Part shown: positions 52,568 through 62,017 of the stretch, piece by piece
Layout: the number at the start of each line of letters is the position of its first letter
Numbering within the stretch: the stretch's first letter is position 1
DNA from: an uncultured Lachnospiraceae bacterium
GTDB lineage: Bacteria; Bacillota; Clostridia; Lachnospirales; Lachnospiraceae
Length of the DNA stretch: 64,000 bases
Direction: 5' to 3'
Assembly (NCBI GenBank): GCA_902788555.1
Contig: CADAKQ010000004.1
Coordinates: 41,776 to 105,775 of the forward strand
Program-made: the position numbers and the translations under genes
Notes under the pieces: generated by a model
What the model was told of the DNA's origin: nothing
The model's database searches: none
Seen by the model: the letters and a program-made list of their open reading frames with translations, nothing else

Positions 52568-54853
52568 ATGAGTGGAAAAAAACTGGCAGTAATCATCAGT
52601 TCCTTTTTTGCAGTTGTCATAATATCTGTGGCGACAGTATTTATAGTAAAGGGCAACAAAAAGGACAAAAAGCTTGCGCCGGGAACGGATATGAGTACCG
52701 GGGAAATCAACATTTCCACAGAACAGGGAGAAACAACAGAGGATACGGGAGATAAGCCTGAGCCGCAAAATATTGATAAAATGAATGTTGCTTATTTTGT
52801 AAGACCTCAGATTTTGGACGAAACCGAGGAAGGAGAAAGTATAACACCTTCTGTTCCGGCTTATACAATTGAGGCGGATTTGAGTAATGTTTACAACAAT
52901 GAAAGTATTGCATATTTTTCGGATGAACAAAAAAATATGCTTGTAAATAATGGATTCGTAGTCGTACCGGGAGGTGGACTTGAATTCTTTGAGAAGTATG
53001 AAAATAATAGGTATAATTATGATGCCAATTTTATAACTGTGGATTCGATGATGCATACCTATCATCTTTATTTCGCATATCTTTTAAGAACTACGGAAAA
53101 AGAGCATTTGTCAAATGACCTTTCGGTTCTTTCGGGACAGATGATGGAGGAGACAAAATCACAGTATGAGAAGCTTAAGGGAACCGAATGGGAAGAGGCA
53201 GCAAGGATTAATCTTGCGTTCTTTGCTGTAGGAGGTAAGCTTCTTGATGATAATGCAGAGGTTCCGTCGGAGGTGGCAGATGTGGTTTCGGCAGAGCTTG
53301 AACTTATAAATGCTGCAGATTCAATCGCTGATTCTCCGCTTTTTTCAACATCGGAGCTTCCCGTTTTGGAAGACTACTCCCAGTATAAGCCGAGAGGATA
53401 TTATGAAGGCGATGAGCAGTTGGAAAGATATTTTAGAGCAATGATGTGGTACGGAAGACGTAATTTTGCACAGGCAGACGATACACAGAACCGCTCAGCA
53501 CTTCTCATGACACTGGCACTTTCAGAGGATGCTATAGCTAACTGGGAGAAAATATATACCGTTACGTCATTTTTCGCAGGAGCATCTGATGACAGTGGTT
53601 ATTATGAGTATCGCCCAATAATTGAAGCAGCATACGGCAGCGATGTAACAGTTGATGACCTTGCCGGAAATGATGTGGCATGGGATAACTTTAAAACTCT
53701 TACAGATGAACTCCCGGCACCAAAGATTAATTCGGTACCGGTATATGCATCGGATACGGATGAAGAGGTAGAAAATAAGATTGTAGGATATAGATTTATG
53801 GGACAGAGATTTTCCATAGATGAGGCTATATTTACACAGCTTGTATATAGAAACGTTTTGGAAAACTCCAATGGTGAAGTCAGAATGCTTCCTAACGGAC
53901 TTGATGTACCGGCGGCTCTCGGCTCTGATACGGCTCTTTCGATCCTTGAAGCAAATGGGGATACGGGCTATGAAAAGTACAGTGAACATATGGATATGCT
54001 CAGAACAGATATAGCCAATGCTCCTGAAAACACATGGAATTCATGCCTGTATTCAGGTTGGATTAACACCCTGAGACCTTTGCTTGACAAAAAGGGCGAG
54101 GGATATCCGATGTTTATGCAAAATGAGGAATGGAATAAGAAAAATCTTGTAACCTTCCTCGGAAGCTACGCAGAGTTAAAGCATGACACGGTGCTTTATT
54201 CAAAACAGATGATAGCAGAAATGGGTGGAGCAGAGATACCAATACTTGATGACCGCGGATATGTAGAGCCGGAGGTAGAGGTGTACAGAAGATTAAGCTC
54301 ACTGGTTAAGTCCACATCACAAGGTCTTGAAAGATACGGATATCTGACTCAGGAAAGCAAGGAAGATTTAAGCATTCTTGCAGACCTTTCCAATCAGCTT
54401 GCCACAATATCCGAGAAGGAGTTAAGAAATGAACTTCCGACGGATGAGGAATTTGAATTAATAAAAACCTTTGGTGGACAGCTTGAACATTTCTGGCAGG
54501 AGACAACAAAGGATCAGGCGGGAACTGATTATTTTACTACCGATGAATTTCCTGCTTCCATAATTGTTGATATAGCCACCGATCCTAACGGTTCCTGTCT
54601 TGAAGTAGGAACAGGAAGAGTAAATACTATATATGTTGTTGTTCCTGTAGACGGACAGCTTAAGATTGCAAGCGGGCCTGTTTATTCCTACTATGAATTT
54701 TCTCAGCCGTTAAGTGACAGACTTACCGATACCGAGTGGAGAATAATGCTCGGAATAGAATTGGATGAAAACGGAAGCTATAACTGGGATAATGATATCA
54801 GTATGCCATCGTGGACGGATTCATTTGTAAAGAAGAATAGTTGGGATTATTAG
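52568..54853 (+). CDS. Membrane-anchored DUF3160 protein
   Basis: A 761-residue protein. Residues ~4-26 (LAVIISSFFAVVIISVATVFIV) form an N-terminal membrane anchor or uncleaved signal. A Thr/Glu-rich linker (~40-75) follows, then a large extracellular DUF3160 domain with NNGFVVVPGGGLEFFEKYE, FITVDSMMHTYHLYFAYLLR and MWYGRRNFAQAD as recognisable blocks. The function of DUF3160 is unknown. The start is ATG 52568 with GGAAGGGGGAAAG; the longer frame from 52520 begins in hairpin C. The next gene follows 3 bases after the stop, so they form a pair. Confidence 0.75.
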   Translation: MSGKKLAVIISSFFAVVIISVATVFIVKGNKKDKKLAPGTDMSTGEINISTEQGETTEDTGDKPEPQNIDKMNVAYFVRPQILDETEEGESITPSVPAYTIEADLSNVYNNESIAYFSDEQKNMLVNNGFVVVPGGGLEFFEKYENNRYNYDANFITVDSMMHTYHLYFAYLLRTTEKEHLSNDLSVLSGQMMEETKSQYEKLKGTEWEEAARINLAFFAVGGKLLDDNAEVPSEVADVVSAELELINAADSIADSPLFSTSELPVLEDYSQYKPRGYYEGDEQLERYFRAMMWYGRRNFAQADDTQNRSALLMTLALSEDAIANWEKIYTVTSFFAGASDDSGYYEYRPIIEAAYGSDVTVDDLAGNDVAWDNFKTLTDELPAPKINSVPVYASDTDEEVENKIVGYRFMGQRFSIDEAIFTQLVYRNVLENSNGEVRMLPNGLDVPAALGSDTALSILEANGDTGYEKYSEHMDMLRTDIANAPENTWNSCLYSGWINTLRPLLDKKGEGYPMFMQNEEWNKKNLVTFLGSYAELKHDTVLYSKQMIAEMGGAEIPILDDRGYVEPEVEVYRRLSSLVKSTSQGLERYGYLTQESKEDLSILADLSNQLATISEKELRNELPTDEEFELIKTFGGQLEHFWQETTKDQAGTDYFTTDEFPASIIVDIATDPNGSCLEVGTGRVNTIYVVVPVDGQLKIASGPVYSYYEFSQPLSDRLTDTEWRIMLGIELDENGSYNWDNDISMPSWTDSFVKKNSWDY

Positions 54854-54856
54854 TTT

Positions 54857-55483
54857 ATGTCGGAATCAGTCGAAAAAAATAATGGAACAGCTAAAAAAAG
54901 ACCGGGTATTAAGATTGCGGTTATAAGTGCATTTTATGCACTTATAATCGCATTACTTTGTGCTGTAACCATATTTTTTATGTGGAAAAACGGTGTTTTT
55001 TTGCCCCGATATATAACCTGGAACAATCAAGAGGATACATACAATATTTCAGAGGAAAATGTCCTTTTTTCTCTCAAAAGGAAGAGGCTGAAAATAACAA
55101 ATGCAGAATCCAAGGAGCTTATATATAAAACGCCTAAGGAGTGGTTGGTATCGGATTTTTTTGTCACAGATATAGATTCTGACGGAACAGATGATGTTAT
55201 CATGATGGTATGGAAGCAGGGGAGCTTTGGAAAGTATAAGCCCTTCTGGCATGACGAAAAGGACAACAAATGGACACAGCATATATTTATATTTGAATGG
55301 AATAAAGAACGGGAGGACAGATTAAAACCGATGTGGATGTCCTCGGGGTTGGGAATAAAGGTACATAAGGTTTATGTGGATGAAAAAAGCAGGGTACATT
55401 TTACAGATGATGCAGGAGAAGAAACTGTATGGCAGTGGATTAACTGGGGCCTTACGCTGGTAGAGGTTATACCGGCAAAATAA
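54857..55483 (+). CDS. Membrane-anchored protein with FG-GAP-like repeat
   Basis: A 208-residue protein with a single N-terminal membrane helix (IAVISAFYALIIALLCAVTIFFMW, ~19-42) and an extracytoplasmic domain. VTDIDSDGTDDVIMMVW is an Asp-rich FG-GAP/VCBS-like calcium-binding turn, and more Trp-rich beta strands follow. It starts 3 bases after the DUF3160 gene, suggesting the two proteins work together at the cell surface. No named family is assigned. Confidence 0.6.
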   Translation: MSESVEKNNGTAKKRPGIKIAVISAFYALIIALLCAVTIFFMWKNGVFLPRYITWNNQEDTYNISEENVLFSLKRKRLKITNAESKELIYKTPKEWLVSDFFVTDIDSDGTDDVIMMVWKQGSFGKYKPFWHDEKDNKWTQHIFIFEWNKEREDRLKPMWMSSGLGIKVHKVYVDEKSRVHFTDDAGEETVWQWINWGLTLVEVIPAK

Positions 55484-55629
55484 AATATACGAAACCTGTT
55501 ACCAACATATGCAAGCTTAAAAAGTAAATAATTTAGTGGTAAAATCCTCTTTAAAATGTTATAGTATATTTGGTGAAATTATGATTAATTATAAAGGTTT
55601 CTATGACGATATAGTATTTGGAGTATATT

Positions 55630-56250
55630 ATGCACGGGATTTTTATATCTATGGAGGGACCGGATGGTTCCGGAAAAAGCACTCAGCTTGAGCTTTTAAA
55701 AGAATATTTATCAAAAAAGGGCTATGAGATTATCGTAACGAGAGAGCCGGGTGGAACAAAAATCAGCGAGGCTGTCCGTGAGATAATATTAAATAAAGAA
55801 TATACCGAGATGGGATATATGACGGAGGCGCTTCTTTATGCCTCTGCAAGGGCGCAGCTTGTAAGTGAGGTAATAAAACCGGCACTTGATGCAGGAAAGG
55901 CAGTGATAAGCGACAGATTTATTGATTCATCTGCTGTATATCAGGGGATGGCGAGAGGTCTCGGTGTAGAAAATGTATATAAGATAAACGAATTTGCTAC
56001 ACAGGGAGTTATGCCGAAGCTTACCATACATCTGGATTTGCCTGCAAAGGTAGGTATAAGTAGAAAAAATGACCAAAAAGAGCTTGACCGTATGGAGCTT
56101 GAGTCGATGGAATTTCATGAAAGGGTTGCAGAGGGATATCGCAAGCTTGCCTTGCTTGCCCCTGAGCGAATCTACACCATAGATGCCACGCAAACCATAG
56201 AAGCTATACATAAGCAGATAGTGGATAAGATAGATAATATACTAAGCTAA
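55630..56250 (+). CDS. tmk: Thymidylate kinase
   Basis: Phosphorylates dTMP to dTDP. The 206-residue P-loop kinase has FISMEGPDGSGKSTQ (Walker A), TREPGGTKISE, the DRFIDSSAVYQG motif and the LID-region arginines. The start is ATG 55630 with TTGGAG 6 bases upstream. It is the first gene of a block equivalent to B. subtilis tmk-yaaR-holB-yaaT-yabB-yabC. Confidence 0.95.
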   Translation: MHGIFISMEGPDGSGKSTQLELLKEYLSKKGYEIIVTREPGGTKISEAVREIILNKEYTEMGYMTEALLYASARAQLVSEVIKPALDAGKAVISDRFIDSSAVYQGMARGLGVENVYKINEFATQGVMPKLTIHLDLPAKVGISRKNDQKELDRMELESMEFHERVAEGYRKLALLAPERIYTIDATQTIEAIHKQIVDKIDNILS

Positions 56251-56303
56251 CATTAATCCCGGCTATCCGGACGGATTACAAAAGGAAGAAAGGAGAGTAA
56301 AAA

Positions 56304-56747
56304 ATGGATATAAATCGTATAAATCAGCTTCAACAGCTTACTCAGGCTGAAGCACCTAAAAATAATGAGAAAACAAATGACGAATTCCGCTTTACTCTCG
56401 TTAAAAATATTGAAGATAATGAGCTTCAGGAAAAACTCAGTTCACTTATGAAGGAGATTGAGGAGCAGGGTGCGAGAATTGCAAAGCATATGGATATAAA
56501 GGATATGAAAAAGTATCGTACCACCATTAAGGAATTCATGAACGAGATTGTTTCACGTTCACATGAATTTTCAAGAGAAAATTTTCTTGACAGGAGAGGC
56601 CGACACAGGGTTTACGGAATAGTAAGGCAGGTTGATAAAAACCTGGATGAGCTTGCAGAGGAGCTTTTAAAGGATGAAAAGGACAACCTTGCCATACTTG
56701 GAAAGATTGATGATATAAGAGGACTTTTGCTTGATATTTCGACATAA
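56304..56747 (+). CDS. yaaR: YaaR family protein (DUF327)
   Basis: A 147-residue cytoplasmic helical protein of the YaaR family, with [35 protein letters not shown] and the [22 protein letters not shown] block. Function is unknown; the gene is conserved between tmk and holB in Firmicutes. AAGGAGAG precedes the ATG. Confidence 0.88.
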   Translation: MDINRINQLQQLTQAEAPKNNEKTNDEFRFTLVKNIEDNELQEKLSSLMKEIEEQGARIAKHMDIKDMKKYRTTIKEFMNEIVSRSHEFSRENFLDRRGRHRVYGIVRQVDKNLDELAEELLKDEKDNLAILGKIDDIRGLLLDIST

Positions 56748-56804
56748 TAAATTACAAATTCATATATAAATTGTTTATGGGGAAAATTGGATTTATATAT
56801 GCGC

Positions 56805-56833
56805 TTGCTATGAAAGGCAAATTTGAGTATAAT
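56805..56833 (+). promoter_or_regulatory. Promoter upstream of holB
   Basis: TTGCTA (56805-56810), 17 bases, TATAAT (56828-56833), about 52 bases before the holB start. It may give the distal part of the block its own transcription. Confidence 0.55.
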
Positions 56834-56885
56834 CAAATTATAAATTACTATATAGGACGGGGTTTACGGTCAGGAGGTGTGGCTT

Positions 56886-57869
56886 ATGAATTTTAAGGAT
56901 ATTGTAGGACATGAGGATATAATTAAGCATTTTAAAAGCAGTATAGAGATGGACAAGGTTGCACACGCATATATTATAAATGGTGAGGTTGGAAGCGGAA
57001 AGAAGACACTTGCACAGGCATTTGCAAAGACCTTACAGTGTGAAAACGGAAAAATGGATCCTTGTGAAAACTGCCAATCCTGTAAGCAGGTAGAGTCCGG
57101 AAATCATCCTGACATTATATATGTTACGCATGATAAATCCACCATATCCGTAGATGATGTGAGAGAGCAGATTATTTCCACCATAGATATTAAGCCATAC
57201 AAGAGTAGATATAAGATATATATAGTGGATGAAGCTGAGCTTATGACAAGAGAGGCACAGAATGCTCTCTTGAAAACCATAGAAGAACCGCCTGAATATG
57301 GTATATTGATTTTACTTACCTCCAATATTGATAAGCTTCTTCCTACAGTTATATCACGTTCGATTATTTTAAATACAAAACCGGTAAGAGAAAGAGATAT
57401 TCTTGATTTTCTTACCAAGGAAATCGGTCTTTCTGATGATAAGGCTTATTTCTGTCTGGATTTTGCACAGGGCAATCTCGGTAAGGCGATAAAGCTTGCC
57501 ACAAATGATGAGTATGTACATATTGTAGAATCGGTTGTAAATGTACTTACACATATTCCGGATATGGATGTGGATGATTTGGCAAAATCCGTATCTGATA
57601 TAGAACAGTTTAAATTGTCTATGGACGACTATATGGATCTTATGATGATGTGGTACAGAGATGTACTTATGCTAAAGGTAACCGGCAATATTGACAAGCT
57701 TCTTTTCAAGGAGCAATATTCGACATTGAAAAAACAGGCCGGAGTTTTGTCTTATAGCATAATAGATGAAAAGATTAATGCTATAGAAAGAGCAAAGACT
57801 CGTCTTGATGTAAATGCTAACTTTGATGTGACTATGGAATTATTATTACTTACTTTGAAAGAAAAGTAA
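56886..57869 (+). CDS. holB: DNA polymerase III subunit delta'
   Basis: A 327-residue clamp-loader subunit. It begins MNFKDIVGHEDIIKHF. The P-loop is GEVGSGKKT, and CENCQSCKQVESGNHPD is the zinc-binding cysteine cluster. DEAELMTREAQNALLKTIEEPP contains the SRC-type sensor region found in delta'/tau. AGGAGGTG lies 8 bases before ATG 56886; an in-frame GTG at 56877 overlaps it. Confidence 0.92.
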   Translation: MNFKDIVGHEDIIKHFKSSIEMDKVAHAYIINGEVGSGKKTLAQAFAKTLQCENGKMDPCENCQSCKQVESGNHPDIIYVTHDKSTISVDDVREQIISTIDIKPYKSRYKIYIVDEAELMTREAQNALLKTIEEPPEYGILILLTSNIDKLLPTVISRSIILNTKPVRERDILDFLTKEIGLSDDKAYFCLDFAQGNLGKAIKLATNDEYVHIVESVVNVLTHIPDMDVDDLAKSVSDIEQFKLSMDDYMDLMMMWYRDVLMLKVTGNIDKLLFKEQYSTLKKQAGVLSYSIIDEKINAIERAKTRLDVNANFDVTMELLLLTLKEK

Positions 57870-57886
57870 ATTTGAGGAGTGCTAAA

Positions 57887-58795
57887 ATGAGAGATGTAAT
57901 AGGCGTTCGCTTTAGAGCAAACGGCAAGATATATTTTTTTGACCCACTAAAATTTGAAGTTGAGCCGGGCAGGTATGTGATTGTCGAGACTGCAAGAGGT
58001 GTTGAATACGGTAAGGTGGTTCTTGGCAGAAGACAGATAGATGAAGGTAAGATGGCTTCCCAGCTTAAGCCGATAATAAGGCTTGCAAATGAAAAGGATG
58101 CCAGACAAAATGAGGAAAATAAGGAAAAAAGCAAAAAGGCTTATGATATATGTCTTGAAAAGATAAATAAACACGGACTTGAGATGAAGCTTATAGATGC
58201 AGAATATACCTTTGATAACAATAAGGTCTTATTTTATTTTACGGCGGATGGAAGAGTGGATTTCAGAGAGCTGGTTAAGGATTTGGCGGCTGTATTTAAG
58301 ACAAGAATTGAGCTTAGACAGATAGGCGTAAGAGATGAAACTAAGATTGTGGGCGGTATAGGCATATGCGGAAGAGAACTGTGTTGTCATAAGCATCTTT
58401 CGGAATTTGTTCCGGTATCCATCAAGATGGCAAAGGAACAGAATCTTTCTCTTAATCCAACTAAGATATCAGGGGTATGCGGCAGACTTATGTGTTGTCT
58501 TAAGCACGAGCAGGATACCTATGAATACTTAAATGACAGGATGCCGAATGTTGGTGATATTGTAAAGACAAAGGATGGAAAAAAAGGAGAAGTACATTCT
58601 GTAAGTGTGCTTAGGCAGAAGGTTAAGCTTATAGTTACTCTTGAAGATGACACTAAGGAAATTGAAGAGTATAATGTAGATGAGCTTAGGTTTAAACCGA
58701 GAAAGAGAAGAAATGATAGTCAGGTAAATGATGCTGAGCTTAAGGCTTTGGAGGCACTTGAAGCCAAGGAGGGTGGCTCGAAGCTTAATGATTAA
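57887..58795 (+). CDS. ricT: RicT (YaaT), PSP1-domain protein
   Basis: A 302-residue PSP1 protein. The conserved cysteines lie in CGRELCCHKHL and SGVCGRLMCCLKHE. In B. subtilis, RicT forms the Fe-S RicAFT complex, which stimulates RNase Y-dependent mRNA maturation. The start is ATG 57887 after GAGGAG. The gene is adjacent to holB as in other Firmicutes. Confidence 0.92.
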   Translation: MRDVIGVRFRANGKIYFFDPLKFEVEPGRYVIVETARGVEYGKVVLGRRQIDEGKMASQLKPIIRLANEKDARQNEENKEKSKKAYDICLEKINKHGLEMKLIDAEYTFDNNKVLFYFTADGRVDFRELVKDLAAVFKTRIELRQIGVRDETKIVGGIGICGRELCCHKHLSEFVPVSIKMAKEQNLSLNPTKISGVCGRLMCCLKHEQDTYEYLNDRMPNVGDIVKTKDGKKGEVHSVSVLRQKVKLIVTLEDDTKEIEEYNVDELRFKPRKRRNDSQVNDAELKALEALEAKEGGSKLND

Positions 58796-58834
58796 TGGCT
58801 TAATGATTATAAGTTTATTTAAACAGGGTATTTT

Positions 58835-59572
58835 ATGGATGTTATAATTAAGGATAATGAAAGATTAGACGACCTTCAATGCAAGGGATATTATATAATT
58901 CAAAATCCTGATATGTTCTGCTTTGGTATGGATGCGGTTTTGCTTGCAGATTTTACAAGCGGGAAAAAAATGGCAAAGGCCATTGACCTTGGAACAGGAA
59001 CCGGTGTTATACCAATTCTTATGGAAGCAAGGGATAAAGCGGCACATTTTACGGGACTTGAAATTCAAAACGAAAGCGCCGATATGGCGCTTCGTTCAGT
59101 TATGTACAATAATCTTAAAGATAAGGTAGATATTGTATGTGGCGACATAAAGGAAATAGAAAAGCATTTTGAAAGAGAAGCCTTTGATATAGTGACTTCA
59201 AATCCGCCATATATAAGTGAAAAAAAGGGACTTTTAAATGCAATGGAGCCGAAGAATATAGCAAGACATGAGATTTTGCTTTCTCTGGAGGATGTTATAA
59301 GGGCTGCTGCATATCTGTTAAAAGTGGGAGGAAGCTTTGCTATGGTTCATAAGCCTTTTAGGCTGGCGGAAATTATAAGACTCCTGTCAAAATACCATCT
59401 TGAACCTAAGCGTATAAGGATGGTTCAGCCGTACATAGATAAGGAACCAAATATGGTTCTGATAGAGTCGGTAAAGGGTGGAAAGCCAATGGTTAAGGTA
59501 GAGCCGACGCTTGTGGTTTATAATAAAGACGGCAACTATACGGGGGAGCTTTTGAAATGCTACAATAACTAA
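58835..59572 (+). CDS. yabB: tRNA1(Val) (adenine37-N6)-methyltransferase family protein
   Basis: A 245-residue SAM-dependent methyltransferase. AIDLGTGTGVIPILM is motif I, and VTSNPPYIS is the NPPY catalytic motif of N6-adenine methyltransferases. The opening DDLQCKGYYIIQNPDMFCFGMDAVLLADF is typical of YabB/TrmN6. It probably methylates a tRNA adenine. It lies between ricT and rsmI as in B. subtilis. Confidence 0.88.
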   Translation: MDVIIKDNERLDDLQCKGYYIIQNPDMFCFGMDAVLLADFTSGKKMAKAIDLGTGTGVIPILMEARDKAAHFTGLEIQNESADMALRSVMYNNLKDKVDIVCGDIKEIEKHFEREAFDIVTSNPPYISEKKGLLNAMEPKNIARHEILLSLEDVIRAAAYLLKVGGSFAMVHKPFRLAEIIRLLSKYHLEPKRIRMVQPYIDKEPNMVLIESVKGGKPMVKVEPTLVVYNKDGNYTGELLKCYNN

Positions 59573-59592
59573 GATCAGAAAAGGAAGATATT

Positions 59593-60435
59593 ATGGCAGG
59601 TAAATTATATCTTGTAGCCACACCGATAGGAAATCTTGAAGATATGACCTATCGTGCAGTAAGAATTTTAAAAGAGGTTGATTTAATAGCTGCCGAGGAT
59701 ACGCGTAACAGTATCAGGCTGTTAAATCATTTTGACATAAAAACTCCCATGACAAGCTATCATGAGCACAATAAGTATGAGAAGGCGGATGAGCTTTTGT
59801 CACTTTTGATTGAGGGTAAGGATATCGCTGAGATAACGGATGCCGGAACCCCCGGGATATCGGACCCGGGAGAAGAGCTTGTAAAAAAATGCTACGAAGC
59901 CGGAATAGAGGTTGTACCCGTACCGGGAGCCTGTGCCGCGATAAATGCGCTTGTGGCTTCGGGACAGCCGACGAGAAGATTTGCATTTGAAGCATTTTTG
60001 CCTGCGGATAAAAAAGAAAAAAGCAGGACGCTTGATGAATTAAAAAATGAAACCAGAACAATTATAATATATGAGGCACCTCACAGGCTTGTCAGAACCT
60101 TAAGAGAGCTTACAGAAGCTTTAGGCGACAGAGAGGCAACCATATGCAGAGAGCTTACCAAAACGCATGAAACCTTCTTTAAAACCACTCTAAATGAGGC
60201 ATTGTCATATTATGCGGACAATGAACCGAAGGGGGAATGCATTATAGTTATAAGGGGACTTTCAAAAGATGAGGTGGATGAAAAAAACAGGGCTAAGTGG
60301 AATGAGCTTTCCGTACCTGAGCATATAAAGTATTATATGGAACAAGGCCTTGATAAAAAGGAAGCGACAAAGCTTGTGGCTAAAGACAGGGGAGTATCGA
60401 AAAGGGATATTTACGAATACACCATAGATATTTAG
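59593..60435 (+). CDS. rsmI: 16S rRNA (cytidine(1402)-2'-O)-methyltransferase
   Basis: A 280-residue tetrapyrrole-methylase-fold enzyme that 2'-O-methylates C1402 of 16S rRNA. It begins GKLYLVATPIGNLEDMTYRA. EDTRNSIRLLNHF, ITDAGTPGISDPGEELV and YEAPHRLVRTLREL are hallmark blocks. AAGGAAG precedes the ATG. Last gene of the conserved block. Confidence 0.94.
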   Translation: MAGKLYLVATPIGNLEDMTYRAVRILKEVDLIAAEDTRNSIRLLNHFDIKTPMTSYHEHNKYEKADELLSLLIEGKDIAEITDAGTPGISDPGEELVKKCYEAGIEVVPVPGACAAINALVASGQPTRRFAFEAFLPADKKEKSRTLDELKNETRTIIIYEAPHRLVRTLRELTEALGDREATICRELTKTHETFFKTTLNEALSYYADNEPKGECIIVIRGLSKDEVDEKNRAKWNELSVPEHIKYYMEQGLDKKEATKLVAKDRGVSKRDIYEYTIDI

Positions 60436-60519
60436 AAAAGCTTAAAATCGGTGGTCGTAAAAAGGCAGATGTATATATAGATTACCCGGCGGTAGATAAT
60501 GAAGTAAGAGGTTGATGAG

Positions 60520-61902
60520 ATGAAATTTGGTGAAGAGCTGAAAAGATATATGGAGCTTATAGATTGTTCGGCAAGTGAATTAAGTAAAGAAGCCGGTATG
60601 TCTCCTGCTGCAATAAGCCGGTATATTAATGGGAAAAGAGAGCCGGAGCTTGGAAGCGGGTATATTGACAGGATAGTGGATGCCTTAAAAAAGCTTGCAT
60701 CGGATAAGGGTGTTTTCTTAAAAAGAGAGGAAATTCTTGAGGATTTTGAAGCCGGAATTAAGGAAAAGAATAATAAATATGATTTTATAGATTTTATAGA
60801 TAATTTTAATGTTCTTCAATCCGGACTTAATATGTCCAATGTCAGCATGGGAAAGGCATTAGGTTATGATGCTTCTTATATATCAAGAATAAAGAAGGCG
60901 GAAAGAAAACCGCTTGACATAGATGATTTTACAGAAAGAATAACAGCTTATCTGATGACTAACTACAGCTCGGAAAATAAAAGAAGCTTTATAGCAGGTA
61001 TCTTTGAGTGTAAGGTTGATGAGCTTAAGACGGACGAACGTTATAGGTCCAAGATTAAAAGCTGGCTTTTGGAAAAACATACGGATTATAATGAAATCAT
61101 ACAGAACTTTCTTGTTAAGCTCGATGATTTTTCCATAGATGACTATCTGAATGAGGACGTAAGAAAAATTAAAATTCCTACAAGTCCGATAATTATAAGA
61201 AATGGAAAACAATACTTTGGTATTGAGGGAAGGAAGGCGGCTGAGAAGGATTTTATCAAGCTTACGCTATTATCAAAGTCGGCAGAACCGATATTTTTCT
61301 TTAATGATCTACCTATAGCAAAAGCGGCAGAGGATGAGGATTTTAAGAACGGATATATACTTGCCATGTCCATGATTTTAAAAAAAGGTCTGCACCTTAA
61401 TATGGTTCATAATATAGACAGACCGATGGAGGAAATGATTCTTGGTATGGAAAGCTGGATTCCCATGTATATGAGCGGTGCCATATCGCCGTATTATTTT
61501 CCCAAAAAACCTTCAGATATGTTTTGTACCTCTCATATGACCTCGGGTTCGGTGGCACTTTCAGGTGAGTGCCTTAGTAAAAGTCAGGAACGTGCGAGGT
61601 TTTACCTTACGACAAAAAAGGAAGAGCTTGCTTACTATAAAGCAAAATCGAAATATATGCTGAAAAAGGCAAAGCCTCTTATGGAGATATACACTTCGGA
61701 TAAGGAAGAGGAGTTTAACGGGTTTATAGAAAAAGAGGATGATGGCACCCTCCAAGAGGTGTCGGGTGAGCACTTCAAAAATATGAACTTTATAATCAGC
61801 AGAAGCTGGATTGCCATAAATAAGCTTTTATCACCGAAGATACATTTTGTAATCTACAATGAAAAGCTTAGAAATGCCATAAAGACTTATTTGCTTGGAT
61901 AA
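60520..61902 (+). CDS. XRE-type regulator with two helix-turn-helix segments
   Basis: A 460-residue protein. Residues ~8-62 are an XRE-like HTH (ASELSKEAGMSPAAISRYIN). A second HTH-like segment (VSMGKALGYDASYISRIKKAER) lies around residues 108-130. The remaining ~300 residues are a mixed alpha/beta region without a recognised domain. No signal peptide. It stands alone after rsmI and ends in a strong terminator. I infer a transcription regulator whose large C-terminal part senses a ligand. Confidence 0.6.
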   Translation: MKFGEELKRYMELIDCSASELSKEAGMSPAAISRYINGKREPELGSGYIDRIVDALKKLASDKGVFLKREEILEDFEAGIKEKNNKYDFIDFIDNFNVLQSGLNMSNVSMGKALGYDASYISRIKKAERKPLDIDDFTERITAYLMTNYSSENKRSFIAGIFECKVDELKTDERYRSKIKSWLLEKHTDYNEIIQNFLVKLDDFSIDDYLNEDVRKIKIPTSPIIIRNGKQYFGIEGRKAAEKDFIKLTLLSKSAEPIFFFNDLPIAKAAEDEDFKNGYILAMSMILKKGLHLNMVHNIDRPMEEMILGMESWIPMYMSGAISPYYFPKKPSDMFCTSHMTSGSVALSGECLSKSQERARFYLTTKKEELAYYKAKSKYMLKKAKPLMEIYTSDKEEEFNGFIEKEDDGTLQEVSGEHFKNMNFIISRSWIAINKLLSPKIHFVIYNEKLRNAIKTYLLG

Positions 61903-61908
61903 AATTGG

Positions 61909-61955
61909 TAAAATTACCACATCTGTCAATGACGGATGTGGTAATTTTATTTACA
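61909..61955 (+). terminator. Intrinsic terminator after the XRE gene
   Basis: Bases 61909-61923 (TAAAATTACCACATC) pair perfectly with 61935-61949, and the short loop can add GTC/GAC pairing. The 3' arm supplies TTTTA then TTTAC. The AT-rich symmetric ends suggest that it could work in both directions. Confidence 0.8.
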
Positions 61956-61978
61956 AAAAAATATTAATATGAGATAAT
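61950..61978 (+). promoter_or_regulatory. Promoter of the surface-protein gene
   Basis: TTTACA (61950-61955), 17 bases, GATAAT (61973-61978), 39 bases before the start codon, directly after the terminator. Confidence 0.5.
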
Positions 61979-62017
61979 AATAACACTTTATTATAAAAAA
62001 ATTAAGGAGGAAAACGG

